A DNA stretch of 64,000 bases from Acinetobacter rongchengensis (GCF_003611475.1 NZ_RAXT01000014.1:1-64000), one strand, 5' to 3'. Counted from the first letter of the stretch, positions 8,653-17,790 are shown. Notes: generated by a model from the letters alone, not told the origin. Numbers and translations: made by a program.

Positions 8653-10737
8653 ATGTTATTAATCAAACCACTATTGGCTTTTAGACCCAATAAATTGGAT
8701 TGGATTTTTGCGACTAAAACATTTATCGCAGGCATGCTAGCGCTTTATATTGCATTTGCACTTGATCTGAGTAATCCCATTTGGGCAATAGGTACAGTTT
8801 TTGTTATTGCCAATCCTTACTCAGGTATGACGGCTTCTAAGAGTATTTATCGTTTATTGGGAACATTATTTGGTGCGATTTTTGCGGTCGCCATCATGCC
8901 TTTTTTAATCAATACCCCATTATTATTTACTTTTGTATTGGCCTCATGGGTTGGTGTATGTCTTTATCTTTCCTTAATTGATCGCTCACCACGAAGTTAT
9001 GTGGTGATGTTGGCTGGTTATACCGCTGTGATTATTTGTTTTAACTCTATTTACTATATCGATAAAATTTCAATTTTTGATATGGCATTGGGGCGTTTTA
9101 TTGAAATCTCTTTAGGTGTTGTTTGTAGTGCTGTTGTAACAGCCACCATTTTCCCGATGCATTTAGGTCCTGTTGTACAAGTACGAGTAACGAAAACTTT
9201 ACAAGACACCAAACAGGCTTTTGATTCAATTTTATCGAATCATCAACATTTAGATAATTACACGCAACTATTAGCAGGGATCACCCGAGATACTTCTGAT
9301 ATTCATACCATGGCTGTGCATTTGAGTTATGAGAAATCCAAATTTAAAGGCATGACCAAACCATTGCAAGAGTTGTTACACCAAGTCACGATGTTGGTCG
9401 CTAATTTGGTTGCGATGTCTGAAAGAATTAAACAGTTGGATCAAATTGATCTGCGTTATAAACCATATCTTCAAGCATTACATGATGATGTAGATGTATT
9501 TTTAGATGATAAAAATGCCATTGAGGAAAATCAGCTTAGACAGTTACCCGCAACATTTGAGCAGAAGTTTCAGATCATTGCGCAACATGCGACGCCTGAA
9601 CAGCAGGTTATTTTAGGTAGTCTGAAAATGGATATTCGCCATTTCATTCAAAATTTCCGTGCGGAAAAGCTGATTTGGCAACGTATACAGGTCGGGGATA
9701 ATACACTTCCTAAAATGATTGCACCTTTGACCACAGCTTATCCGAGTTTACATCGAGATTATGGTGTTGCTGTGCGAGGCGGTTTGTCAGCATTTTTAAC
9801 CATTATCATTGCATGTGTGATTTGGATCTATAGTGGTTGGAAAACAGGGTTCATGTTGGCCGAAATGGCGGCAATTACTGCGTGTGTTTTAACCTTTTTA
9901 GATGATCCTGTACCTGCTCTTAAAGTATTTATTCGAGCCAGTGTCTACGGTGCAATTTTGGTCTTTATTTATGCCTTTGGTATTTTCCCACATGTGACTA
10001 CGTTTTGGGAATTGATGGTGGTTTTAGCGCCTTTCATCATATTCTGCATCATGTTGTATTCGCATCCTCCACTCAATGGATTAGGGCTGCCTTTAATTAT
10101 GAATACGGTGATGGGCTTAGGACTACAAAACCGTTATGCCATGGATCAAATTGCTTATTTTGATTTTTCTATCAGTACGATTTTTGGCCCAATTATTTCG
10201 ATATTTGTGGTGCATGTGGTGCGTTCTATGTCACCTGACATTACTGTGCAACGGATCTTAGCAAGACATTATAAAGCCATGCGAGAAGCGATTGAAATAC
10301 CTTATGGTCTTGGTTTTAGAATCCATTTACGCAGTATGTTAGACCGTATTGGCGTACTGAATACTAAGCCTGTACAGTCTGAACAGTTAAAAATAGAAAT
10401 TAACAATGCTTTGATTGAATCCAGCGCAGTGGTTGATTTAACTCGATTACAAGAGCTTGTAAAAAAGTTATCTCCAGAAGCACCAGTGAGACATTCAATA
10501 GTTGAATTACAACAATTATTGGATCAATGGTTAGCACAGCGTGAAGTCAATCAATTTGGTCAAAAGGTACCTGCAGCATTGCTTACAATGTTTGATCAAG
10601 TGCTTAGCGATGTTCAAACGGTTGGGGATGGGGATATCCGTCTGCGTGTAGAAATTTCAGTGAATAATATTCGAAACAGTATTTGTCACCAACATGTTGG
10701 AGCTAATACAGATTCAGTGACATTCGTCGGAGCATAA
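8653..10737 (+). CDS. FUSC-family inner-membrane efflux protein (AaeB-like)
   Basis: The 694 residues match the FUSC family (PF04632), to which the E. coli hydroxybenzoate efflux protein AaeB (about 655 residues) belongs. There are two groups of membrane helices (about residues 20-170 and 370-530), each followed by a soluble helical domain, which is the family's duplicated layout. NPIWAIGTVFVIANPYSGMTASKSIYRLLGTLFGA is the characteristic first-half motif. It is the first gene of a three-gene operon: one base separates its stop from the DUF1656 gene, and a HlyD-type adaptor follows. It probably exports aromatic acids or related organic anions; the substrate is inferred from the family. Confidence 0.9.
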   Translation: MLLIKPLLAFRPNKLDWIFATKTFIAGMLALYIAFALDLSNPIWAIGTVFVIANPYSGMTASKSIYRLLGTLFGAIFAVAIMPFLINTPLLFTFVLASWVGVCLYLSLIDRSPRSYVVMLAGYTAVIICFNSIYYIDKISIFDMALGRFIEISLGVVCSAVVTATIFPMHLGPVVQVRVTKTLQDTKQAFDSILSNHQHLDNYTQLLAGITRDTSDIHTMAVHLSYEKSKFKGMTKPLQELLHQVTMLVANLVAMSERIKQLDQIDLRYKPYLQALHDDVDVFLDDKNAIEENQLRQLPATFEQKFQIIAQHATPEQQVILGSLKMDIRHFIQNFRAEKLIWQRIQVGDNTLPKMIAPLTTAYPSLHRDYGVAVRGGLSAFLTIIIACVIWIYSGWKTGFMLAEMAAITACVLTFLDDPVPALKVFIRASVYGAILVFIYAFGIFPHVTTFWELMVVLAPFIIFCIMLYSHPPLNGLGLPLIMNTVMGLGLQNRYAMDQIAYFDFSISTIFGPIISIFVVHVVRSMSPDITVQRILARHYKAMREAIEIPYGLGFRIHLRSMLDRIGVLNTKPVQSEQLKIEINNALIESSAVVDLTRLQELVKKLSPEAPVRHSIVELQQLLDQWLAQREVNQFGQKVPAALLTMFDQVLSDVQTVGDGDIRLRVEISVNNIRNSICHQHVGANTDSVTFVGA

Positions 10738-10738
10738 A

Positions 10739-10945
10739 ATGGGTGAATTTAATATTTATGGTGTTTATGTTCCTGCATTTTTAATTCAAGCAATTTTGGC
10801 CTATATCCTGTTCAAAGTTGTGGTCATTGGTTTGGACTATTTGGTTGAAAAGAATTGGATCATTTTTCCTGCAATTTTTAATTTGTGTGTGTATTTGATT
10901 TTATTGTGCGGTATGCACTGGTTATTTATTGGCTTAGGACTGTAA
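10739..10945 (+). CDS. DUF1656 small membrane protein (AaeX-like)
   Basis: This 68-residue protein is mostly two hydrophobic helices (about residues 10-30 and 42-62), with the family features EFNIYGVYVPAFL at the start and an internal V-E-K-N-W segment. DUF1656 (PF07869) proteins sit between AaeB-type and AaeA-type genes in many proteobacteria; E. coli AaeX is the reference. Their exact role is not known. It starts one base after the FUSC stop, so it is translationally linked. Confidence 0.9.
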   Translation: MGEFNIYGVYVPAFLIQAILAYILFKVVVIGLDYLVEKNWIIFPAIFNLCVYLILLCGMHWLFIGLGL

Positions 10946-10982
10946 GTTTAATTTTAAAATTTGATGAAAGAATAGGTAAATC

Positions 10983-11993
10983 ATGAAAACGTTTGATGTG
11001 CGGAAAATAATACGACCATTTAGTTTTGTTGTGGTGTTATTGATTGCTATATTTTGTATCGTCCATGTCTGGGACTATTATAACGCTGAGCCTTGGACTC
11101 GAGATGGTCGTATCCGTGGTGATGTGATTCAAGTGTCTTCCGATATTTCAGGATTGGTAACTGAAGTTTTGGTTCAGGACAACCAAACTGTGAAAAAAGG
11201 TCAGATTCTTTTTAAAATTGATTTAGCACGTCAGGCTTTAGATGTTGAGCAAGCTAAGTCTGATTTAGCCAAAGCGAAATCAGGTCTTGCAGAAGCAGAA
11301 GCAGGTTTGGCACAGGCCAAAGCCAATGTGATTAAGTCACAAGCCAATATAAATTTGGCGGATAAAAATGCAAAACGCTATTCAGATTTGATGGATGGTG
11401 CGATTTCAAAACAAGAGCAAGATCAAGTGTTTGCTCAGCGCGATCAATCGCATGCAGAGCATCAACAACTTGAAGCGGCAATACAGCAGTCTGAAGCCAA
11501 TATTAAACAGCAGAAAGCCTTAATCGAAGCGGCAAACAGTAATTTGCATTTAGCACAGTTAAATTTGAATCGTGCCGAAGTGGTTGCACCCGCCGATGGT
11601 ACATTGTCAAATTTTGATATGCGCGTAGGTAATTATGTCAAAGTTGGGCAAGCTGTTGCAGCTTTATTGGATCGTAAACAACTTTATGTGGTTGGTTACT
11701 TTGAGGAAACTAAGCTGAATAAAATCCATTTAGGTGATCCAGCCACCGTTCAGTTAATGGGTGACTCTGTAAAATATCAAGGTCATGTTCAAGGGATTGC
11801 ATCTGGGATTGAAGATCGTGAGCGGACCACATCATCAGGATTATTGGCAAATGTAAATCCAACCTTTAGTTGGGTACGTTTGGCGCAACGTGTACCTGTT
11901 AAAATCGTTTTAGATGACGCACCACATGATTCTTTGGCTTTTGTCGCAGGGCGGACAGCAACCGTTCATATTCTAGAGCGTAAAAACAATTAG
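10983..11993 (+). CDS. HlyD-family membrane fusion protein (AaeA-like)
   Basis: The 336 residues form a periplasmic adaptor. There is one N-terminal membrane anchor (about 12-32), then the lipoyl half-motif (SDISGLVTEVLVQDNQTVKKGQILFKID) and a long Ala/Lys/Gln-rich coiled coil (about 80-190). The second lipoyl half follows (APADGTLSNFDMRVGNYVKVGQ), then a beta-barrel domain. The start YYNAEPWTRDGRIRGDVI is typical of adaptors working with FUSC or EmrA-like pumps. It is the last gene of the operon and would join the FUSC pump to an outer-membrane channel encoded elsewhere. A terminator follows. Confidence 0.92.
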   Translation: MKTFDVRKIIRPFSFVVVLLIAIFCIVHVWDYYNAEPWTRDGRIRGDVIQVSSDISGLVTEVLVQDNQTVKKGQILFKIDLARQALDVEQAKSDLAKAKSGLAEAEAGLAQAKANVIKSQANINLADKNAKRYSDLMDGAISKQEQDQVFAQRDQSHAEHQQLEAAIQQSEANIKQQKALIEAANSNLHLAQLNLNRAEVVAPADGTLSNFDMRVGNYVKVGQAVAALLDRKQLYVVGYFEETKLNKIHLGDPATVQLMGDSVKYQGHVQGIASGIEDRERTTSSGLLANVNPTFSWVRLAQRVPVKIVLDDAPHDSLAFVAGRTATVHILERKNN

Positions 11994-12035
11994 AGTCTAT
12001 AGATTCTGTTCAATTGTTGCTTCTCATCAAATTTT

Positions 12036-12060
12036 AACCCATCGAAAGATGGGTTTTTTT
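12036..12060 (+). terminator. Terminator of the efflux operon
   Basis: AACCCATC / GATGGGTT is a perfect 8-bp stem with a GAAA tetraloop, followed by a T-run. It starts about 40 bp after the HlyD-type gene's stop codon. Confidence 0.9.
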
Positions 12061-12077
12061 ATGAAAATCATCATGAT

Positions 12078-12140
12078 AAAGCTTAAAGCTTAAAGCTTAA
12101 AGCTTAAAGCTTAAAGCTTAAAGCTTAAAGCTTAAAGCTT
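12078..12140. repeat. Nine perfect tandem copies of the heptamer AAAGCTT
   Basis: Nine uninterrupted 7-bp units fill these 63 bp, followed by a degenerate unit (TAAGCTT) and a partial one. Each unit contains the palindrome AAGCTT. The array lies between the efflux operon terminator and the stop codon of ruvX (12153-12155, minus strand), so it is outside any coding frame. Such arrays usually vary in copy number by slipped-strand replication. Placement just after ruvX could affect the 3' end of that transcript. Confidence 0.95.
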
Positions 12141-12152
12141 TAAGCTTATTGC

Positions 12153-12596
12153 TTAAGGCGTAGTTCCTACAGGAGATCGATACCAACTTTCAATAAATAA
12201 TGCTGCGGCAATACTATCTGCTGCTAGGTTTTTAGCACGCCCTTGCATTTGATAATGTTCCAATTCATCACGTGCTTCACGCGTAGTGAGGCGTTCATCG
12301 ACCATGAGTGTTTCAATATTGGTTTGATGACGTAAACGACGTGCAAATTTTCGTGCTCGGGTTGATAATTCAGATTCTGAATCATCCATATTGAGTGGTA
12401 AACCCACTAAAAATAAACTGGGTTGATGTTGTTTAACAATTTTTAATAAATGATCCCAATTGGGGATTCCATCTTTCATTGGAAAAAGTGCCAATGGTGT
12501 TGCACTGTGTATGAGGGATGAGCCTACCGCCATCCCCATTTTTTGTGTTCCAAAATCAAAAGCCATAATCAGTTGTGGCGTTGTTAAATCAGGCAT
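12153..12596 (-). CDS. ruvX: Putative Holliday junction resolvase / pre-16S rRNA nuclease YqgF
   Basis: The 147 residues have the RNase H-like fold of the YqgF/RuvX family. Key segments are [16 protein letters not shown] (first catalytic Asp), [42 protein letters not shown] (catalytic Glu in DERLT) and the last Asp in [14 protein letters not shown]. Members are implicated in processing the 5' end of 16S rRNA and in DNA junction resolution. The ATG at 12596 overlaps the end of algH by 8 bases, suggesting coupled translation; the longer frame from 12629 has no support. The algH-ruvX pairing is conserved in gammaproteobacteria. Confidence 0.92.
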   Translation of the reverse strand: MPDLTTPQLIMAFDFGTQKMGMAVGSSLIHSATPLALFPMKDGIPNWDHLLKIVKQHQPSLFLVGLPLNMDDSESELSTRARKFARRLRHQTNIETLMVDERLTTREARDELEHYQMQGRAKNLAADSIAAALFIESWYRSPVGTTP

Positions 12597-13143
12597 GTCC
12601 AATCTCAGAAGATAACCAGGTACGATCAATGCCTATTTTACGATATGCAGCATCCCAACGGTCGTTATAAGGTAAATTAAAGACCAAATCCATATCAGAA
12701 TCACAAATCAACCAGTCACCTTTGGCAATTTCTTCTTCAAGTTGGTTCTTTGACCAACTTGCATAACCCAAAGCGATTTGATAACGATCTACGCCTTCAT
12801 TATGTGCAATCGCATCTAAAATATCTTTACTGGTGGTAATACACAGGTTTTCACCCACAGCAATTGAAGAATGCCACGTCGGTTGTCCTGTGTATAATAC
12901 AAAGCCAGCTTCAGGGCGTAACGGCCCCCCTTGTAAGACTTCATGTGGGCGGACATGATCTGCTGCTATTTCCAAATCATTGAGTAACTCTTTGACCTGA
13001 ATTCCCGCAGGACGATTAATAATAATACCTTGAGCGCCGTCTTCATCATGCCGAGCAATATAAATCACGGTATTTGCAAAAAAATCATCTGCTAAATCAG
13101 GTGGGGCAATCAAGCAGCGATGTGAAAGATATTGTTTGGTCAC
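12589..13143 (-). CDS. algH: AlgH / YqgE family protein (DUF179)
   Basis: The 184 residues match the UPF0301/AlgH family: [40 protein letters not shown] at the N terminus, [15 protein letters not shown] in the middle and [22 protein letters not shown] near the C terminus. The molecular function is not established. The name comes from an early link with alginate regulation in Pseudomonas, which should not be read as a function here. It is the first gene of a two-gene unit with ruvX. Confidence 0.93.
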   Translation of the reverse strand: MTKQYLSHRCLIAPPDLADDFFANTVIYIARHDEDGAQGIIINRPAGIQVKELLNDLEIAADHVRPHEVLQGGPLRPEAGFVLYTGQPTWHSSIAVGENLCITTSKDILDAIAHNEGVDRYQIALGYASWSKNQLEEEIAKGDWLICDSDMDLVFNLPYNDRWDAAYRKIGIDRTWLSSEIGHA

Positions 13144-13239
13144 CTATGAACTGCTCCTGCTGTTGATTGATGAAATCTTCTTTTCAGTCTTGACGTTATG
13201 TCGATTTGCCATATTCAAATTTCAACATACTAGACAAAT

Positions 13240-13274
13240 CGATATTCACCAAATAATTTTTAAGGTGAATATCG
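13240..13274. repeat. 11-bp inverted repeat between recN and algH
   Basis: CGATATTCACC and GGTGAATATCG pair perfectly across a 13-base AT-rich loop. It lies between the recN stop and the algH start, both on the minus strand. It may end the recN transcript, but no T-run follows it, so it may instead be an operator for algH. Confidence 0.5.
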
Positions 13275-13289
13275 TCAAATTTAAATTAT

Positions 13290-14945
13290 TTACTGAAATT
13301 TTAATTGGCGAAGTTGTTTTGCATGTTGCAACGTGGTCTCACTAATTTCAACACCGCCGGTCATTCTGGCGAGTTCTTGAATGCGTGCATCTTCTTCTAA
13401 TTCGATAATGGTACTACTGGCAGGATCGGTTTGTTGTTTCTTCACTAATAGATGTTGATCAGACTGTGCTGCAACTTGAGCTTGATGAGTAATACACAGA
13501 ATCTGAACATGCTGTCCTAAACCTGCCAATAAACGACCCACGATTTCCGCTGTACCACCACTGATTCCGACATCGATTTCATCAAAGACTAAAACCTCGG
13601 CTTCGGTTTTCTCTGCATTCATGACCTGCATGACTAAGGCTATTCGAGATAATTCACCACCTGAAGCGACACGAGCTAAGGGTTGCGCTGGAATCCCTTT
13701 ATTTGCTGTGAAGAGCAGTTGAATAAAGCTGAGTCCCTCACCAGAGACTTGTTCTAGAGGCTCAAATTTAAATTCAAAATGTGCTTCTGGAAGTGCAAGT
13801 TGTTTGACTTGCTCGGTGAGGTGTTTGGCTAATGGCAGTGCTGCTTCACGACGAATTTGATCGAGATATTGTGCTTTTTCTAAAAAGGTTTGGTGTGAAA
13901 GCTCAACTTGTTCGGCTAAAGTTTCAGGATCTTGCAATTGATGGAGTTGAGCCAATTCAGCTTGCCAAGTTTCAAACTGTTGTTTGAGTTCATCGGGTTG
14001 GATACGATATTTACGTGCTAAACGATGAAAAATTTCTAATTGAGTATTCAATTCATCCATACGTTCAGGGTCAAAACTTTGACGATCAATAAATTGACGT
14101 AAATTTGCGGCAGCATCTTCAATTTCACTTTGTGCATTAACCAGAGAATTGTATATTTCAGTCAGTTGTTCACTCCGTCCTGCATGCGATTCTAAGCGAC
14201 GAATGATTGAAGATATTTCTTGGCTGATGTTTTGTTCTGACTCATCTAGGACATTTAGACTATATCCGCAGTCTTGCATAATATGTTCATGATGGCTTAG
14301 ACGGTCAAATTCTTGTTCAATTTCTTTATAATCAATGCGAATCACATCTTCGAGTTCTTCAAGTTGTAACTCTAAAGTAGCAATACGTTGTAAACGATTG
14401 GCTTGGGCATCAATAGCGGCTTGATGCGTTCGAATATTTTTTTGCCAAGCATTAAAGCTTTCACGCACTTCTTGCGCAGGTTGATGGAAATTACTATAAC
14501 GATCTAGCCAGTGCTTTGGGTAGGGTGGTTCGAGTAATTGTTGTTGGCTATGTTGGCTATAGAGTTGAACCAGTAAACGTCCAATTTCTTTTAATTCAGC
14601 CAGACTGCTTGGTCGGCCATTGATCCAAGCCTTACTACGACCTGTGGCAAAAATAACGCGTCGTAGATGGATCTCACCTGATTCATCATCCAACTCATGG
14701 GTTTTTAACCATTCTGCTTCAGGACTATTGGCCTGATAGCTGAAAACAGCAGTCACATCTGCCTTTTCTGCATTATAGCGAACATAATTGGTATCTGTCC
14801 GTTCGCCTAAGCATGCCGATAAAGCATCTAAGAGTAATGATTTACCAGCGCCTGTTTCCCCAGTAAGGACATTAAAACCCTGCTCTATATCGATAGCAAG
14901 ATTATCAGCCAAGGCAAAATTCATTAAATTTAAGTGTGTCAGCAT
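13290..14945 (-). CDS. recN: DNA repair protein RecN
   Basis: RecN is an SMC-like ATPase that acts early in double-strand break repair. The 551 residues are the usual length. Visible features are the Walker A motif GETGAGKS at about residues 29-36, a long central coiled-coil region rich in Glu, Gln and Leu (about 150-350), the ABC-type signature VASGGELSRIALVMQ and the Walker B motif VLVFDEIDVGISG. I chose ATG at 14945 with GGATG just upstream; an in-frame TTG at 14957 is an alternative. Acinetobacter lacks a classical LexA, and I saw no LexA-type box upstream. Confidence 0.96.
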   Translation of the reverse strand: MLTHLNLMNFALADNLAIDIEQGFNVLTGETGAGKSLLLDALSACLGERTDTNYVRYNAEKADVTAVFSYQANSPEAEWLKTHELDDESGEIHLRRVIFATGRSKAWINGRPSSLAELKEIGRLLVQLYSQHSQQQLLEPPYPKHWLDRYSNFHQPAQEVRESFNAWQKNIRTHQAAIDAQANRLQRIATLELQLEELEDVIRIDYKEIEQEFDRLSHHEHIMQDCGYSLNVLDESEQNISQEISSIIRRLESHAGRSEQLTEIYNSLVNAQSEIEDAAANLRQFIDRQSFDPERMDELNTQLEIFHRLARKYRIQPDELKQQFETWQAELAQLHQLQDPETLAEQVELSHQTFLEKAQYLDQIRREAALPLAKHLTEQVKQLALPEAHFEFKFEPLEQVSGEGLSFIQLLFTANKGIPAQPLARVASGGELSRIALVMQVMNAEKTEAEVLVFDEIDVGISGGTAEIVGRLLAGLGQHVQILCITHQAQVAAQSDQHLLVKKQQTDPASSTIIELEEDARIQELARMTGGVEISETTLQHAKQLRQLKFQ

Positions 14946-15059
14946 AAACGCATCCAAGCTGCGAACGATGAGGTTCTAAGATAGTGAAGTTTTGTTTTTG
15001 TCACAAGTCAGAAAATATTCTAATATAAAGCAATTCTAAGTATTCTAAATAATTTTAAT

Positions 15060-16364
15060 ATGAAAATGAAACTCCCTTTACCCAAGGCGCCGATTAAACA
15101 GCGCATCAATAAAACGAATATAACCCAGTTAAAACAAAAGCTGGATCAATTGTCAGCAGAGTTTAAACGTTCAACGGCACAAGGAAACTATTTAGAAGCC
15201 TATAAAGCTGTTTCTGAGGTGGCAAAACTGATGCCACATCATGTGGTTATTATGATGGATTTAGCTTTTACTGAATTACGTTTAAAGCGTTATGAAGATG
15301 CATATATACATTATCAACAAGCCATAAAACTGAGTCCAAATACCATAGACACCAATATTTATGATGGCTTAGCTGAGGTCTGTTATTTTTTAAACAAACT
15401 ACAAGAGTTAACTCAATATGGCCGATTGGCTATAGACAGTAAGAAAAAACAAGTCAAAGATCAAGCGGCTATAGCACTGTTTGCTGAGTCACCACTGCCA
15501 TTTAATCCTGAAAATCCATCTGAAAATATTATTGCCTTTTCCTTATTTGGTTCAAATCCGCGTTATTGTGAAACCTCTGTAATCAATGTGGGCTTAGCTA
15601 AAGAAATTTACCCTGATTGGATTTGTCGTTTTTATATAGACCATAGTGTTCCTCAGGATGTTGTACAGCGCTTGCTTGCAAAAGGCGCACAAGTCATTGT
15701 GGTCAATGAGCAACAACGTCAAATTTCAGGGCTATTTTGGCGTTTCTTGGTGATGGATGATCCAACTGTAAAACGATTTTTAATTCGTGATGCAGATTCA
15801 TTGGTATCTTATCGTGAGCAAGCGGCTGTCAATGAATGGCTAAAGAGTGATCGGTGGTTCCATATTATGCATGACTATTATTCGCATACAGAACTGATTC
15901 TAGCGGGTATGTGGGGTGGTTGTCAGGGTGTTGTGAGTGATTTGGAAACAAAAATTCTAGAATTCTTGGATACTGGAAATTATTTAAATAATCGTGTTGC
16001 AGACCAACATTTTCTGCGGTTTTGTATTTGGCCAATCGTAAAGCAGAGTGTACTGAATCACGATCGTTATCATTTTGATGAAAACAGTGTGGATTTTCCA
16101 AAGGCTCATCAGTATAACGACTATGAAACTCAAGCGCAGTTTCATGTTGGAATGAATGAGGGTTCATCTAAAATAGTTATCCATGATCTTCAGGATAAGC
16201 AGATTTACTGGGCGATTTATAATCAAGAAAAACAGCAGATTTGTCGTTATTTGGCACAAGCATCCGCTGGTAAATTAGAGTTAGATATGCCAAGATTTTA
16301 TGCCAAACAGATTGAAAAACAGAATTGGAAAGTAGAAGTACATCCAGTTGAAAACATAGATTGA
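15060..16364 (+). CDS. TPR protein with a C-terminal glycosyltransferase-like domain
   Basis: The 434-residue protein has two parts. Residues about 18-130 form tetratricopeptide-like helices (GNYLEAYKAVSEVAKLMPHH, RYEDAYIHYQQAIKLSPNT). Residues about 155-400 look like a small nucleotide-sugar-dependent glycosyltransferase: NIIAFSLFGSNPRYCET, FYIDHSVPQDVVQRLLAKGAQVIVV, the DXD-type motif LIRDADSL and FHIMHDYYSHTELILAGMWGGC. There is no signal peptide or membrane helix, so it is probably cytoplasmic. It stands alone, with a weak ribosome-binding site and no sugar genes beside it. The fold assignment is inference; the acceptor is unknown. Confidence 0.65.
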   Translation: MKMKLPLPKAPIKQRINKTNITQLKQKLDQLSAEFKRSTAQGNYLEAYKAVSEVAKLMPHHVVIMMDLAFTELRLKRYEDAYIHYQQAIKLSPNTIDTNIYDGLAEVCYFLNKLQELTQYGRLAIDSKKKQVKDQAAIALFAESPLPFNPENPSENIIAFSLFGSNPRYCETSVINVGLAKEIYPDWICRFYIDHSVPQDVVQRLLAKGAQVIVVNEQQRQISGLFWRFLVMDDPTVKRFLIRDADSLVSYREQAAVNEWLKSDRWFHIMHDYYSHTELILAGMWGGCQGVVSDLETKILEFLDTGNYLNNRVADQHFLRFCIWPIVKQSVLNHDRYHFDENSVDFPKAHQYNDYETQAQFHVGMNEGSSKIVIHDLQDKQIYWAIYNQEKQQICRYLAQASAGKLELDMPRFYAKQIEKQNWKVEVHPVENID

Positions 16365-16435
16365 TTAGTTTGAATCGCAACATTAAACTAGCTTGATCAT
16401 AATTTATATAAATGCGCATTATCTGGAGAATACGC

Positions 16436-16759
16436 ATGTCAACTCAGTACGATCATGTATCAGTGGTAAAAAAATCAAATGTATATTTTGGTGGCTTGTG
16501 CATTAGTCATACAGTGCAATTTGAAGATGGAACTAAAAAGACTTTAGGGGTTATTCTTCCAACTGAAGAAGCTTTGACGTTTGAAACGCATGTGCCTGAA
16601 CGTATGGAAATTATTTCAGGTGAATGTCGTGTGAAAATTGCTGACAGTGAAGAAAGTGAGTTGTTCCGTGCGGGCCAATCATTTTATGTGCCAGGCAATA
16701 GTCGTTTTAAAATCGAAACAGATGATGTATTGGATTATGTCTGTCATTTGGAAGGTTAA
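16436..16759 (+). CDS. ppnP: Pyrimidine/purine nucleoside phosphorylase (PpnP, DUF1255)
   Basis: The 107 residues match the small cupin family represented by E. coli PpnP (YaiE, 94 residues), which splits nucleosides with phosphate to give base and ribose-1-phosphate. Signature segments are [47 protein letters not shown] and [19 protein letters not shown] took the ATG at 16436, six bases after GGAGA; upstream in-frame starts lack a ribosome-binding site. It is slightly longer than the E. coli protein at the N terminus. Confidence 0.9.
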   Translation: MSTQYDHVSVVKKSNVYFGGLCISHTVQFEDGTKKTLGVILPTEEALTFETHVPERMEIISGECRVKIADSEESELFRAGQSFYVPGNSRFKIETDDVLDYVCHLEG

Positions 16760-16893
16760 TGGTTTGATTTAAAATATGGTTATCTTTATTGCGAAACAAC
16801 AGACTTTGAAATTAACGTGTTTTGAAATTCATGTGTTTAGTAATAAGACAAACAAATTTTAGTGCAAATCGGTTAAACTAAAGCATCAAATAG

Positions 16894-16924
16894 AATCCTG
16901 TAAAGTTGGCTTTGCAGGATTTTT
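16894..16924 (+). terminator. Terminator between ppnP and rlmB
   Basis: AATCCTGTAAAG / CTTTGCAGGATT forms a 12-bp stem with one G-U pair and a four-base TTGG loop, followed by TTT. It lies about 135 bp after the ppnP stop and 36 bp before rlmB. Confidence 0.75.
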
Positions 16925-16959
16925 CATTTCTACCCTTGTATTACGAATAGAGGTCGTTC

Positions 16960-17712
16960 ATGGCGAAGCCCGAATATTATTATGGCGTTCATTCTGTGGA
17001 GTCATTATTGGAGTTGGAACCAGAACGAGTTTTAACTTTATTTACCTTAAAAGGTCGTGATGATCAACGCTTACAGCGTATTCTACAGTTAGCTGAGCCT
17101 TTCGGTATTAGCATACAAAAAGCCAGTCGTGACAGTTTGGAAAAATTGGCAGGTCAACCTTTTCATCAGGGTGTCGTTGCTGCTGTGAGAGCTCTTCCGA
17201 CATTAAATGAAAAAGATTTAGATCAAATTTTAGAGTCAACAGAGCATCCTTTATTGTTGGCTTTGGATCATATTACCGATCCACATAATTTAGGTGCATG
17301 TATTCGTACTGCGGCAGCAATGGGTATTGAAGCGGTGATTGTGCCACGTGACCGTTCTGCAACACTAACACCTACAGCCCGTAAAGTTGCTGCAGGTGGT
17401 GCTGAAAAAGTTAAATTTATTCAAGTGACAAATTTAGCGAGAACTTTAGGTCATATTAAAGAAAATTATAATGTACGTGTGGTTGGAACGATGTTGGATG
17501 AAAAGGCATTACCTATTCAACAGTTTGATTTTACAGGAACCCCGATCTGTGTGGTCATGGGCGCAGAAGATACAGGGCTTCGACCAATTACCCAATCGCA
17601 GTGTGATCAAACGGTATTTATTCCAATGTCAGGTAATTTGCAAAGCTTAAACGTCAGTGTTGCAACAGGTATGGCGTTGTATGAGGCCTGCCGCCAGCGC
17701 CAATCAAATTAA
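16960..17712 (+). CDS. rlmB: 23S rRNA (guanosine-2'-O-)-methyltransferase RlmB
   Basis: RlmB methylates the ribose of G2251 in 23S rRNA, using S-adenosylmethionine. The 250 residues have an N-terminal substrate-binding domain (about 1-75, YYYGVHSVESLLELEPERV) and a SpoU/TrmH knotted domain with motif 1 (LDHITDPHNLGACIRTAAAMG), motif 2 (VVMGAEDTGLRP) and motif 3 (IPMSGNLQSLNVSVATGMALYE). ATG at 16960 follows GAGG. The length agrees with E. coli RlmB (243 residues). Confidence 0.97.
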   Translation: MAKPEYYYGVHSVESLLELEPERVLTLFTLKGRDDQRLQRILQLAEPFGISIQKASRDSLEKLAGQPFHQGVVAAVRALPTLNEKDLDQILESTEHPLLLALDHITDPHNLGACIRTAAAMGIEAVIVPRDRSATLTPTARKVAAGGAEKVKFIQVTNLARTLGHIKENYNVRVVGTMLDEKALPIQQFDFTGTPICVVMGAEDTGLRPITQSQCDQTVFIPMSGNLQSLNVSVATGMALYEACRQRQSN

Positions 17713-17737
17713 TTTTATGATCCGTATTTTATTGTCG

Positions 17738-17773
17738 ATAAATGGGTAATTGATTTCCCATTTATACTCTTTT
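17738..17773 (+). terminator. Terminator after rlmB
   Basis: ATAAATGGG / CCCATTTAT is a perfect 9-bp stem with an 11-base loop, followed after ACTC by a T-run. It lies 26 bp after the rlmB stop and just before the EamA transporter gene. Confidence 0.7.
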
Positions 17774-17790
17774 TTGATTTGAGAATGATC

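Noticed and set aside
12078..12140. Possible CRISPR-type array
   Set aside because: The units are contiguous heptamers with no spacers, so it is a simple tandem repeat.
13136..13345. 69-residue plus-strand frame across the recN-algH gap
   Set aside because: It has no ribosome-binding site, reads through the 11-bp inverted repeat and the recN 3' end, and its product is low-complexity Phe/Ile/Val-rich sequence without family features.
15865..16437. Two minus-strand frames of 100 and 86 residues opposite the TPR/glycosyltransferase-like gene
   Set aside because: Both lie mainly within the long plus-strand gene, show no motifs, and lack ribosome-binding sites.
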